DNA of 64,000 nt from Caballeronia sp. LZ062 (GTDB lineage: Bacteria > Pseudomonadota > Gammaproteobacteria > Burkholderiales > Burkholderiaceae). A model generated the notes under the pieces. That model was given only the letters and a program-made list of their open reading frames with translations. It ran no database searches and had not been told where the DNA came from. This document shows positions 35,031 through 43,728 of this stretch, in pieces (positions within the stretch are counted from its first letter, which is position 1; each line of letters begins with the position of its first letter). A program made the position numbers and the translations under genes. The stretch lies in NCBI RefSeq assembly GCF_031450785.1, contig NZ_JARTWB010000001.1:806001-870000 (forward strand), in the 5' to 3' direction.

Positions 35031-36227
35031 TCAGACCCGCACTCGCGAACGATGCCGGAAGCTATGCAATGCGGACAGTTTTGACGACGCAGCCCCGGAC
35101 GTTCGCTCGCACTTCGGGCAAGACAACTCGTATTCGCCCTCGTGCAACTGCAATTCCGGCTCTCCGTCCTCGCAGCTCGGACAGGCCACTGGCACCTTCA
35201 CATACGCATCCGCTTCCGTGCCGAGGCCCGCGATTTCGTTCTCGGTCAGTCGCCCGGTAGCCGCCAAAGAAGCGATTAGCTTCCCAGTTTCCGCGCTCAT
35301 GCTGGCTTGGACGCGACGCGCGTCGCGCTCGCGCGTCAAGGCTTCGATTTCGTCCGACTGCTCGCGCACTTGCGATTCGAGTCGATCCGCTCGAGCGCGG
35401 GCGACGCTCAACTGTTGAATGAACTCGAACTCCTTACGGCCAGCATCGCGAATGCTCGCCTGATAAGTCGCCGCGACGCCTCTTAGGCTGTCAAGCTCGA
35501 CCAGCATCGGCTTCACGCGCCGTTCGGCGTCCTTGGCCGCGTCGTGGATCTGCTGAGCGTACCGTTCCGTGTTGCGGCGAAGTTCGTCTTGGAGCTCGTC
35601 GATCCGGTCACGCAGACGCGCTGCCTGCGACTGTTCGGTCGATACACGGTCAGCGAGCGCCGCATTGTCGGCCTGAGCGCGCGCCGTCGCGTCGCGTAAT
35701 TCGGTCTGTAACGCGTTGTTTGTCTCTCGTAGTCGGTCCAGTTCCGTTTCGAGCGACGCGATCCGCACCGCCGCTGCTTCCGCGCGAGCCTCGGCGCGTA
35801 TTCGTGCCTTCTCGACGGTGTCGCAACGAATCTCCGCCTCGCGCGCACTCGCTTCCGCCCGGCGCACACTCTCGTTGACTTCGACGCGTTCGCCATCGAG
35901 CGCGGCGCTCGCATGCAGTCGAGCCTCGGCGAAGAGCTCAGCCAGCAAATCGCCCGCGCGCTCCTGCAGTGCCTGCGGAATACCGCCTGCCTCGACGCGT
36001 ACGCGAAGACTGGAACGCACGGTTTCCCAGAAAGCGTCGATATCGCGCGGGATGTCCGTTGCACTTCCGACTTGTGTCAGATCGCGCACCGCCGTGACTG
36101 AAGGCCGGATTCCGAGATCGAAAAAAAGTCGCCTGCAGGCATGCTGCGAGAGTTCTTGTCGGCGCGCGCCGGCGGCGCGCATGCTTTCTAGCTCTTGTCG
36201 GACGGTGTCACGTACGTGCGAGTCCAT
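35031..36227 (-). CDS. KfrA-like coiled-coil DNA-binding protein with C-terminal zinc ribbon
   Basis: 398 residues from the ATG at 36227; the frame extends to a TTG at 36260 with less support. The N-terminal ~110 residues match the KfrA DNA-binding domain type (VRDTVRQELESMRAAGARRQELSQHACRRLFFDLGIRPSVTAVRDL). A long coiled coil runs from about residue 115 to 345 (many EAR/LE repeats). The C-terminus carries CPSCEDGEPELQLHEGEYELSCPKC, a four-cysteine zinc-ribbon-like knot. KfrA proteins bind operators at their own promoters and polymerise along DNA, helping plasmid stability. Next to the rep origin it is probably an accessory partition or structural factor. Confidence 0.85.
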   Translation of the reverse strand: MDSHVRDTVRQELESMRAAGARRQELSQHACRRLFFDLGIRPSVTAVRDLTQVGSATDIPRDIDAFWETVRSSLRVRVEAGGIPQALQERAGDLLAELFAEARLHASAALDGERVEVNESVRRAEASAREAEIRCDTVEKARIRAEARAEAAAVRIASLETELDRLRETNNALQTELRDATARAQADNAALADRVSTEQSQAARLRDRIDELQDELRRNTERYAQQIHDAAKDAERRVKPMLVELDSLRGVAATYQASIRDAGRKEFEFIQQLSVARARADRLESQVREQSDEIEALTRERDARRVQASMSAETGKLIASLAATGRLTENEIAGLGTEADAYVKVPVACPSCEDGEPELQLHEGEYELSCPKCERTSGAASSKLSALHSFRHRSRVRV

Positions 36228-37919
36228 TGATTTCCAACCAATGTGTTTCGGGGATGACAATTTACGTTACGCTCGATACAACGTCGGCCGCAGCGTTAGG
36301 GTGCGACCGCTTGCAGCTGATTTTCGGACGTCCTAACGGCATACGAACCGCTTGATTGTAGACGATGCGTGTGAAACACGGTGAGGAAGTTGTGCTAAGC
36401 GCTTGTTTTCACGACGTTACCGGCGTTTCGCGTGCAGCAGTGAATGTTTCACAGCCCGTAGGGGAGGTTAACGACCGGCAGCCCTTGCAGATAAGAGCGT
36501 GCTCTCAGTTGCGTTTCATCGGCACGCTCTTGAGAGTAATAAAAGTAAACACCGTTGAACCTTGTTGAAAACAGTTAACGCTCGAGCAAAGCCTTATGGC
36601 GCAAGGCTGTCGAGGCGGTTCGGTGAGAGTTTGCGGGATCGATGGTGAGACTTAACGGGTGTCGCTGGTGGTGGGCTTCGGGATCGACAGTGAGGGGAAC
36701 CGGGAAAGATAGTGAGCGGCTTCAGGGGACACACGCAGCGCACCGGTGAGCCAATACGGGATGGAGCGGCGTCGAACCCGCACGGGCGTGAAGTCGGTGC
36801 CACACGCTGGCTTTTTGTTGGTGAGGATCTGCGGGAGGCGCGCATCAGCATGGCTCCATTCAGTTTTTGTGTCCTTTCTTCCTAGAGGTGAGGGTTTTCG
36901 GGCGAAAACGCTTTCCTGAGGTGAGGTCTTACGGGACGAGCGTGCTAAAAGCCGGTGTATCGCTCTCGAAATCGCCTTCAAAGTGAGCTTTTACGGGAGC
37001 TCGCTGCATCTAGATGTCGCTCAAGAGACTAATTCAATGCTCGACAGCCTCAGACAAAGGTCCAAGGTGAGAGTTTTCGGGAGCTTCCGTCGCTGAGTGG
37101 AGCGTGATTAGGCTCAGGTGAGGAGATACGGGATGGCGTTCTTGCATGGTCGGTTCAAGCAAATCCGGGACAGTAAGATTGGAAAAGTCTCTGCGGTACA
37201 AGGACTTGAGTATCAGGTGCGCGGGTTTGTTGCGACTGTCCTACGCCTTTGCGCGGCTGCCGGGACACGATGGTGAGGTTTTTCGGGAGGGCCGTTCGAC
37301 GATGCAAAACCGAGCGTCAACGGACCGCGATGCCAGCGTTTTTCAAGCCACATGACCTAAGGCGAGGGATTACAGGAACCCAAAGGTGAGGCGTTCCGGG
37401 AGCCTCCCGGAAGGTTGATCGACACTTAGGTGAGCGCTTTCGGGAGCGAGTCGCGCGCAGTCCAACGAGCTATAAGGACACTGGAACCGGTTAGCCAAAG
37501 CGCGCGCGTCGCTAAGGTGAGGCTTTGCGGGAGTCGAAGTCGCGCGTCCGCGTAGCGCCCTGTCGCTTCTAGCCTTGAGGGCGAGCGCGCTAGACGACAC
37601 GGGGTCGATTTTCGAAGGATCGCCCGCTGTCTCGGCCGCACCACATTGGCTGGCGGCCCGAGAAAAAATTTCAGGTGAGTCTATTCGGGAGCAAAACGGC
37701 TAGCGGGAAAAGCGTACCAAAACCGCCGCCGACCGTTTACCCGCGCGCGCTCTGGAAAAATGAGACAGCAGCTTTAGGTGAGCGGTGAGCCTTTTCGGGA
37801 ACGCACCGCAGTGAGTCCGTTCGATGCTGCCTGCATCACCCACGGACGGTGATGCCACCCGGTAGACGCCGTTCACCGCACCCGCTATGCTTGCCGGAAA
37901 TATCGTATCCATTACCTGT
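36228..37919. other. Replication origin region (Rep_3/iteron type)
   Basis: Non-coding DNA between the kfrA-like gene and rep. It carries an A+T-rich stretch around 36535-36590, then at least 15 clear 17-bp iterons over 1.2 kb. I saw no perfect DnaA box (TTATCCACA) in it. A 9-bp inverted repeat TGTGAAACA / TGTTTCACA (36370-36378 and 36445-36453) precedes the iterons on the kfrA side. Open frames within it have no supporting features. Confidence 0.8.
36622..37800 (+). repeat. Rep iteron array (about 15 clear and 4 degenerate 17-mers, one orientation)
   Basis: Direct repeats of GGTGAG-N4-T-N-CGGGA begin at 36622, 36644, 36745, 36820, 36887, 36920, 36982, 37066, 37117, 37272, 37385, 37429, 37516, 37674 and 37784; the 36644, 36887 and 36982 copies carry one or two end changes. 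Degenerate copies appear at 36667, 36689, 36711 and 37361. All point towards rep, as in iteron-controlled Rep_3 origins, and would bind the initiator for both replication and copy control. Spacing is irregular. Confidence 0.85.
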
Positions 37920-39278
37920 ATGGCGACCAGGCGCGCAAAGAAGACCGACGTAGTCAGCCCCAGTTCGGCCGAATTGCGCAAGGCCGTCGAGGCAATCGCG
38001 ATCCAGCCCAAAAGTGGCAAGATCACGCTGCTGACTCGCAAGCTTTTCAACGTCCTGCTTGCGGTGGCGCAGCAGGCAGACGAGTCCGGCGACACATACC
38101 GCGCGCTGTTATCCGATATCGTCGCGAATTCGGCGTTCGACTCGAACGATACCGCGCTCGTTAAGGAACACTTGCGCCGCATGGTGTCGGTGCAGGTCGA
38201 GTGGAGCACCGGTACGTCGAGCCAGAAGCCCGGGCGGAAGTGGGGTATCTCCACCCTGATCGCCGACGCTGAAATTCTCGAAGACCCCTCGACGCGTCGC
38301 GTGTGGGTCGAATTCTCTTTCGCCCCGAAGATCAAGAAGAAGCTGCTCGATCCGGTCCAGTATGCCCGACTGAGCCTGCAGTTCCAAAGCCAATTGCGCA
38401 GCAGCGCCGGCCTCGCGCTATACGAAATCTGCGTCCGATATCTGACGAATCCCAGCCACCTGACGATGCGCGAAACATGGGAATGGTGGCGTCCAATTCT
38501 GTCGGGGACACCTGATACCGAAGCGGGCGACGAGGCAAAGCGCGAATACAAGTACTTTAAACGCGATTATCTGCGTCCTGCGATTGCTGAAGTGAACGCG
38601 GTAACGAATATCTTCGTCGAACTGGTGGAGCATCGAGAGGGGCGGCGTGTTGCGGAGATTCAGTTCCGCGTCACCGAGCGCAAGCAGCCGATGCTCGCGC
38701 TGGATGAGCACCCCAACGTATTCGACAGTACGCTCGTCGATCGCATGGTGAAGATCGGCATCCCGCTTAAGGAGGCGCAGACGCTCTATGCCGACAGCGA
38801 GGAGAATCGGATTCGCGCCGCTTTGTTGATGACGGAGCAGCGCATGCGCAGTACCACACTGCCGCCGGTCCGCAGTGCGGCCGCGTTGTTCAAGGATGCG
38901 CTCAAGAAGGGCTACGCACCGCCGGTGGAAGCGTTACCGCCGACGGCCAACGGCGCGGGACCGCGGGCGGCGAGCGCCTCGGCTGCTGACGACCCGAAGG
39001 CGCGCTTGCTCGGAGAATTCGCGGCGTTTCGGCGTAAGGAAGCGCGTGCGATGTACGAGGAACAAGGTGAGGAAGAACGGGAGCTTGCGCGTCAGAGCTT
39101 CGAGGAAGAGTTGTTGCCGGAACTCGGTGCGCATATGCGCGACGACTGGCGCAAGCGCGGATTGGAATCGAAGCTCGCCGAAACGTCCTTCTTCGACTGG
39201 CTCGCCCGCAAGACGTGGGGTGAGCCGACCGACGGCGACTTGCTCGCCTTCACGCTCAGCCAGTCGCGGGCGGCCTGA
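37920..39278 (+). CDS. RepA/Rep_3-family replication initiator
   Basis: 452 residues from the ATG at 37920 (the frame opens earlier at 37887; the later start gives the natural MATRRAKK N-terminus). Rep_3-type double winged helix visible in KSGKITLLTRKLFNVLLAVAQQ, SALVKEHLRRMVSVQVEW and the SSAGLALYEICVRYLTNPS block, with a less conserved C-terminal half. The protein should bind the iterons upstream. A further iteron-like 17-mer lies within the gene at 39066. No ribosome binding site is obvious, which is common for autoregulated initiators. Confidence 0.88.
   Translation: MATRRAKKTDVVSPSSAELRKAVEAIAIQPKSGKITLLTRKLFNVLLAVAQQADESGDTYRALLSDIVANSAFDSNDTALVKEHLRRMVSVQVEWSTGTSSQKPGRKWGISTLIADAEILEDPSTRRVWVEFSFAPKIKKKLLDPVQYARLSLQFQSQLRSSAGLALYEICVRYLTNPSHLTMRETWEWWRPILSGTPDTEAGDEAKREYKYFKRDYLRPAIAEVNAVTNIFVELVEHREGRRVAEIQFRVTERKQPMLALDEHPNVFDSTLVDRMVKIGIPLKEAQTLYADSEENRIRAALLMTEQRMRSTTLPPVRSAAALFKDALKKGYAPPVEALPPTANGAGPRAASASAADDPKARLLGEFAAFRRKEARAMYEEQGEEERELARQSFEEELLPELGAHMRDDWRKRGLESKLAETSFFDWLARKTWGEPTDGDLLAFTLSQSRAA
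39066..39082 (+). repeat. Iteron-like motif inside the rep gene (weaker)
   Basis: GGTGAGGAAGAACGGGA keeps the outer GGTGAG and CGGGA blocks but has A instead of T at the eleventh position. It is in frame with coding sequence (segment EQGEEERE), so chance is a real possibility. Confidence 0.45.
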
Positions 39279-39311
39279 AGGTCGCCACCCCGCGACCGTG
39301 AACGCGATTTG

Positions 39312-40376
39312 TCACTCGCTCGCGTGACCCGCCTGCAGCATCGTTTCGATCTGGTGGAGCAGCTCGTCGCGCTTCTCGCGTGACAAGCCTCGCAGTCTCA
39401 ATTCAAGCCGGTCCTCGCCATACGATTTGAGATCGCCGACCGCGACGCCGTCGAGCTTGATCTCCAGCCGCTGTGCGTACCGCTGACGGCCGGGCGGCTT
39501 CGGCGCGTCTTGCGCGCTCGCCCGGCCTTTGACGATGTCCGCGACCTGGCGCGTGCTCAGGTCATCGGATGTGATTTTGTTGATCAGTCGCAGCGTCGCA
39601 TCGCTTCCGCGTGCCGTGTGATACCGAGAGATCTGATAGGCCATGTTGGACCCGAACCGGTCCGGCCGCGCCACCATTTCCTGCATCACGTGCTCAGGCA
39701 ACTTGGCGATGGATAGCGCGACCGCAATGGTCGATTCGTCCAATCCGAGATGTTCTGCCAATTCACGCTGGCTCTGAAAATGCGCCTCGTCGAGGAAGCG
39801 GCGCCAAACGACAGCGTTATCGAATACGGTCTGTGAGTCGCGCTGGACATTCAGGTCGTAGCCCAGCTTGTAGCTTTCGATCCCGATCGGCAAATCGACG
39901 ACGACGGCCTTTACTGTCTCCTTGTTCGCTTCTCTGAGCGCACGAACGCGCCGTCCCCCGTCACTGACAAAGAAGCTGCCCGGATTGTCGTAGTCGGGAA
40001 TCACATGAATGGCTTGCTGCTGGCCCTGCTTCGCCAGGTTGACTGCCAGTTCCGCAATGGAAGCCTTGAGGTAGAAATGCCGAGGGTTGAACGGGCTCGG
40101 CTTGATCGCCTTGAGCGGCAATTCAATCACCTGCCCCGCGGTGTAGCGATTCGCCCGTCGCCATGCGCGGTACTGGTCTGATTCGTGTGCGGTCGCGACG
40201 TCGGCTTGGTCCTCCGCGACGAATGCGCTTGAGCGCGCATTCGCTGCCGCTTGCGACGCTTGTTGAATATCCACGATGCCGTCGATAGCGTTGATTCGAT
40301 CGAGAGCAGTCCTCTTCTCACTGCTGGTGGTATCGGGGCGGGCCTTGAAGCCCTTTGCGAATTGCGACGGTTTCAT
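39312..40376 (-). CDS. parB: Chromosome-partition protein ParB
   Basis: 354 residues. Box I GGRRVRALREANKETV and the ParB motif ISDGGRRVR-like region ... are represented here by PSPFNPRHFYL and SDGGRRVRALREANK, followed by a helix-turn-helix region (HLGLDESTIAVALSIAKLP) and the C-terminal dimerisation stretch. It binds the CTTTATGCGCATAAAG sites and, with ParA, moves the replicon. The ribosome binding site is formed by the last bases of the upstream parS. Convergent with rep. Confidence 0.95.
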   Translation of the reverse strand: MKPSQFAKGFKARPDTTSSEKRTALDRINAIDGIVDIQQASQAAANARSSAFVAEDQADVATAHESDQYRAWRRANRYTAGQVIELPLKAIKPSPFNPRHFYLKASIAELAVNLAKQGQQQAIHVIPDYDNPGSFFVSDGGRRVRALREANKETVKAVVVDLPIGIESYKLGYDLNVQRDSQTVFDNAVVWRRFLDEAHFQSQRELAEHLGLDESTIAVALSIAKLPEHVMQEMVARPDRFGSNMAYQISRYHTARGSDATLRLINKITSDDLSTRQVADIVKGRASAQDAPKPPGRQRYAQRLEIKLDGVAVGDLKSYGEDRLELRLRGLSREKRDELLHQIETMLQAGHASE

Positions 40377-40384
40377 TCAGCGTC

Positions 40385-40400
40385 CTTTATGCGCATAAAG
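40385..40400. promoter_or_regulatory. parS site within the parA-parB operon
   Basis: CTTTATGCGCATAAAG fills the whole 24-bp gap between the parA stop and the parB start. Read on the minus strand, its end (AAAG) together with GACG forms the Shine-Dalgarno aaagga of parB, so the centromere site overlaps parB translation signals. Confidence 0.9.
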
Positions 40401-41063
40401 TCAGGCGAGCATGCCGAGGATCTCGTCGGCGCACGCGCGGATCTCAGCCGCGGCGAGGCGCGAGCCCCGGTCAGTCATTTGCAGCACGGTCTGGCCAAGC
40501 GCCATGGCTTGCTTGTAGCACTCTCGCGTAGGAATTTGCGTCTTCAGCAACGGAAACCCTAGTTCCTCGAGGGCGACTTTGAGTTCTCGCGTAAGCATCC
40601 GCTTCTCCTCCGTCTTGTTGAGTAAGAAGACGGCGCGCAGGTCCTCATTCATGACTTGGGCCTGCTGGACAAGCTTCACCAGTCCCACACTGGACCAGTA
40701 ATCCGCTGGCGACGATGACGTCGGAATAACGGCGATACTCGCGGCCAGAAGTACGACCCCGGACACCTTCTCCGTAATCGACGGTGGGCAATCTACAACG
40801 ATGATGTCGTAGTCGTTGATGAACTTCCTGATCTCGCGATGGATCTGGCCACCGGCCTCGGACAGATTGACGACCGGAAATGGAATGCCTGCGGCCTCGT
40901 CCGAAGCGGCGCTTGACCAATGAATCAGCGTGTTTTGGCCATCGGCGTCGACCACAAGCACGCGTTTCTTCTTCTCGTGAAAGGCCGCGCCCAGATGCAT
41001 CGCTATCGTGCTTTTGCCGACTCCGCCCTTCTGCTGCGTGATCGCTATGATTTCCGCCGCCAC
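40401..41063 (-). CDS. parA: Chromosome-partition ATPase ParA
   Basis: 220 residues beginning with a GTG at 41063 (ribosome binding site ggag). Deviant Walker A QKGGVGKST near residue 12-19, then a Walker B-type DYDIIVVDCPPSITE. Short, MipZ/ParA type Ib without an N-terminal helix-turn-helix, as in chromosomal and chromid ParA. Uses ATP to drive segregation of ParB-parS complexes. Confidence 0.95.
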   Translation of the reverse strand: MAAEIIAITQQKGGVGKSTIAMHLGAAFHEKKKRVLVVDADGQNTLIHWSSAASDEAAGIPFPVVNLSEAGGQIHREIRKFINDYDIIVVDCPPSITEKVSGVVLLAASIAVIPTSSSPADYWSSVGLVKLVQQAQVMNEDLRAVFLLNKTEEKRMLTRELKVALEELGFPLLKTQIPTRECYKQAMALGQTVLQMTDRGSRLAAAEIRACADEILGMLA

Positions 41064-41161
41064 GTTTTGCTCCGAAAATGTATGTTCGGATTCTATATTG
41101 CGTAAGATTAATGTTTAAGTGTTTTTTGTCCGCATCCTAGGCGTTGGCCATTCGGATAAGG

Positions 41162-41177
41162 CTTTATGCGCATAAAG
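41162..41177. promoter_or_regulatory. parS site upstream of parA, copy 1
   Basis: CTTTATGCGCATAAAG in the parA-upstream intergenic region; a second perfect copy follows 34 bp later. Confidence 0.9.
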
Positions 41178-41195
41178 ATGGCCCCACCGCCGGCC

Positions 41196-41211
41196 CTTTA
41201 TGCGCATAAAG
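41196..41211. promoter_or_regulatory. parS site upstream of parA, copy 2
   Basis: CTTTATGCGCATAAAG, identical to copy 1; the pair lies between parA and the divergent acetyltransferase, close to both promoters. Confidence 0.9.
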
Positions 41212-41301
41212 TCTTCGGCGCAGTGACTGCGCGGCGCTATTGCCGGGATCGCAAGCGAAATCGCCTATCCTTAGCCCTGACCAACTTCGTTCGGGGCCGC
41301 C

Positions 41302-43728
41302 ATGACCGTCCGCAATCTCGACATCTTGTTCGCGCCGCAGTCGATCGCTGTTATAGGCGCATCGTCGCGAGCGGGCAGCATTGGCGATATGGTCTGGAAG
41401 CGCGCAACGTCTGCCGGTTTCAGCGGCTCAATCTGGCCCGTGAACCCCAAGCACAAATCGCTGGACGGACAGAGGGTCTTCGCGGCCGTCGACCAATTGC
41501 CGCAAGCGCCGAGTGTCGCCGTTTTATGCACGCGGCCCGAGACGTGGCCCTTGCTGATTGAACAGTTAGGGCGGCGGGGAACGAGAGCCGTGATCATTGT
41601 CGGGGAAGCCGGCCCCCGCAGCGACGCTGAGTCCATCAAGCCAAGGGCCGGCGCATCGCTGACCGACTGGACTGCTCGCTCGCTCGCCGCCGCTCGCCCG
41701 TTTTTGCTTCGCGTCGTCGGTCCTGGCAGTCTGTGCGTCGTGACGCCGTCCATCGGAGCCTGTCTTGGCGCGCCGGTGTGTCAGATTAAGTCGGGCGGTG
41801 TTGCGTGGGTGTCGGCATCGAATGCGCTCACGAACGGCGTCCTCGGATGGGCGAGCGCGCGCGGCTTGGGATTCTCGCGGATCGTCGCGCTAGGCGATGA
41901 AGCCGACGTCGATGCAGGCGATATCCTCGACTTCCTGGCGAGCGACGCATCCACGCGCGCAATCTTGCTTGCCATCGAAACCATCAGCGCGGCCCGCAAG
42001 TTCATGTCCGCAGCGCGGGCGGCGGCTCGGAACAAGCCGGTGCTCATTCTTAGAACAGGTCACGACGATCCGTTCGATCGCCTGTACGGCGCAGCTTTTC
42101 GACGCGCAGGTCTCGTGCGCGTGGATTCCCTCGATGACCTTCTCGACGAGATAGAGACGCTCGGTGTCGGGCGCGTCGCTGCGAGCGACGCGGCGACTGT
42201 CATCACGAGCGATCGCGGCGTGGCCGCGCTTGCAAAGGACGCATTCGGCATGGCGGGCGACGGTCTCGCCCCATTCCCGGCGGCTGCGCGCGACGCCGTC
42301 GCCGCCGCGCTGCCGAAAGCGCAAGCCGGCAATCCGCTTCTCCTGGGCGACGACGCAACCGCCGCCGACTTCGGCGCCGCGCTACAAACTCTCGCGCCGC
42401 ATCGAGAGACCGGAACGATGTTCATCGTGCATGCGCCCACGCACAGCGCGCCGGTCGCAGACGTTGCACGCACGCTGATCGCCGAACGTCGGCATGGCTA
42501 TCGCGGCTTGCTCGCGTGCTTCTTCGGATGCATCGATGCCGCGACGCGCGACGATCTGCACGCGAGTGGCATTCCGGTGCACACGACGCCGCATCGACTG
42601 GCACGCGGTTTCGCGCGGCTCGTCGATTTCCGGCACGGCCGCGAACTGCTGATGCAAACACCCGATGGTTTGCCCGCGGAAGTCCCGAAAGACATCGACG
42701 ATGCACAGAGCGAAATCCGCGTCGCGCTCGCCGGCGGCGATGCAGAATTGAACGGGGAAAGAGCGGCGCGCACTCTTGCCCGGTTCGGCATCGCCGTGAG
42801 GCCGGAAAAGGGCGACCCGTCCTCGAGCGACGCGGTCGAGATTCAGACGCGGCTTCTGATCCATCGCGTATTTGGTCCGGTGTTCGAGTTCCGGGCAGAA
42901 GGCGCGCTCGGTCTCGCCGACGCACTTCATGAATTCGCGCTGCCGCCTCTTAATCCGGTGCTTGCCCGCGACCTGATCACGCGCTCGCCACGTTCGCGCG
43001 AGCTGCCCGGCGAGAAGCTGTTGCTCGCGTTGACGGCGTTGTCGCAGCTGGTTTGTTATATCGAGGAAATCGTCGCGCTGCGACTGACGTTGCGGGTGAC
43101 ACGCGACTCGGTTGCGGTGCACGAGCCGCAATTGACCTTGGGCGCGCATCGCATGCCGCTTGCGATCGTGCCGTATCCCCGAGCGATGGAGGATACGCTT
43201 GACTGGCGCGGTATGCGGATCACCGTGCGGCCGATCCGACCGGAGGACGAAGATGCGCATCGCGCGTTCGTCGCTGCGAACACTGCCGAAGATTTGCGGC
43301 TGCGCTTCTTCGGTGCTGTTCGCAGCTTCGATCATTCGCAACTCGCGCGAATGACGCAGATCGACTATGACCGGGAGATGGCGCTGATCGTCACTCGCAC
43401 GACCGAGAACGGCGCGCCCGAGACGCTCGCGGTGGCGCGCGCCATTGCCGATCCGGACAACGAAACGGCCGAGTTTGCGCTCGCCGCGCGCTCTGACATG
43501 AAAGGGAAGGGCTTGGGATCGTTGCTTCTCACGCGGATCATCGACTATGAGAAAAAGCGCGGCACGCGATGGATGATCGGCGAGGCGCTACGTGAAAACG
43601 CCGGCATGATCGCGCTGGCGCGCAAGCTCGGTTTCGAGCTGACGCGCACCGAGGATCCCGGCGTCGTCGGCTTCAGGATGCGGCTTTGCGGAACGGTCGC
43701 ACAGCCGCCGTCCGTCATCCACAATTAA
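41302..43728 (+). CDS. Pat-type protein acetyltransferase: acyl-CoA synthetase-like (NDP-forming) domain fused to GNAT
   Basis: 808 residues. The first ~650 residues are the ADP-forming acetyl-CoA synthetase-like CoA-binding and ATP-grasp region (MTVRNLDILFAPQSIAVIGASSRAGSIG, WPVNPKHKSL, SRIVALGDEADVDAGDILDFL); the last ~170 form a GNAT acetyltransferase (ELAARSDMKGKGLGSLLLTRIIDYEKKRG). This matches Pat/PatZ bifunctional proteins that acetylate lysines of acetyl-CoA synthetase and other enzymes. Catalytic residues of the synthetase half seem altered, as in Pat. It is divergent from parA with two parS sites between, and the linkage to partition genes is probably incidental. Confidence 0.88.
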   Translation: MTVRNLDILFAPQSIAVIGASSRAGSIGDMVWKRATSAGFSGSIWPVNPKHKSLDGQRVFAAVDQLPQAPSVAVLCTRPETWPLLIEQLGRRGTRAVIIVGEAGPRSDAESIKPRAGASLTDWTARSLAAARPFLLRVVGPGSLCVVTPSIGACLGAPVCQIKSGGVAWVSASNALTNGVLGWASARGLGFSRIVALGDEADVDAGDILDFLASDASTRAILLAIETISAARKFMSAARAAARNKPVLILRTGHDDPFDRLYGAAFRRAGLVRVDSLDDLLDEIETLGVGRVAASDAATVITSDRGVAALAKDAFGMAGDGLAPFPAAARDAVAAALPKAQAGNPLLLGDDATAADFGAALQTLAPHRETGTMFIVHAPTHSAPVADVARTLIAERRHGYRGLLACFFGCIDAATRDDLHASGIPVHTTPHRLARGFARLVDFRHGRELLMQTPDGLPAEVPKDIDDAQSEIRVALAGGDAELNGERAARTLARFGIAVRPEKGDPSSSDAVEIQTRLLIHRVFGPVFEFRAEGALGLADALHEFALPPLNPVLARDLITRSPRSRELPGEKLLLALTALSQLVCYIEEIVALRLTLRVTRDSVAVHEPQLTLGAHRMPLAIVPYPRAMEDTLDWRGMRITVRPIRPEDEDAHRAFVAANTAEDLRLRFFGAVRSFDHSQLARMTQIDYDREMALIVTRTTENGAPETLAVARAIADPDNETAEFALAARSDMKGKGLGSLLLTRIIDYEKKRGTRWMIGEALRENAGMIALARKLGFELTRTEDPGVVGFRMRLCGTVAQPPSVIHN

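Noticed and set aside
36228..37919. Open frames within the origin region
   Set aside because: They run through the iteron array with no ribosome binding site or family features.
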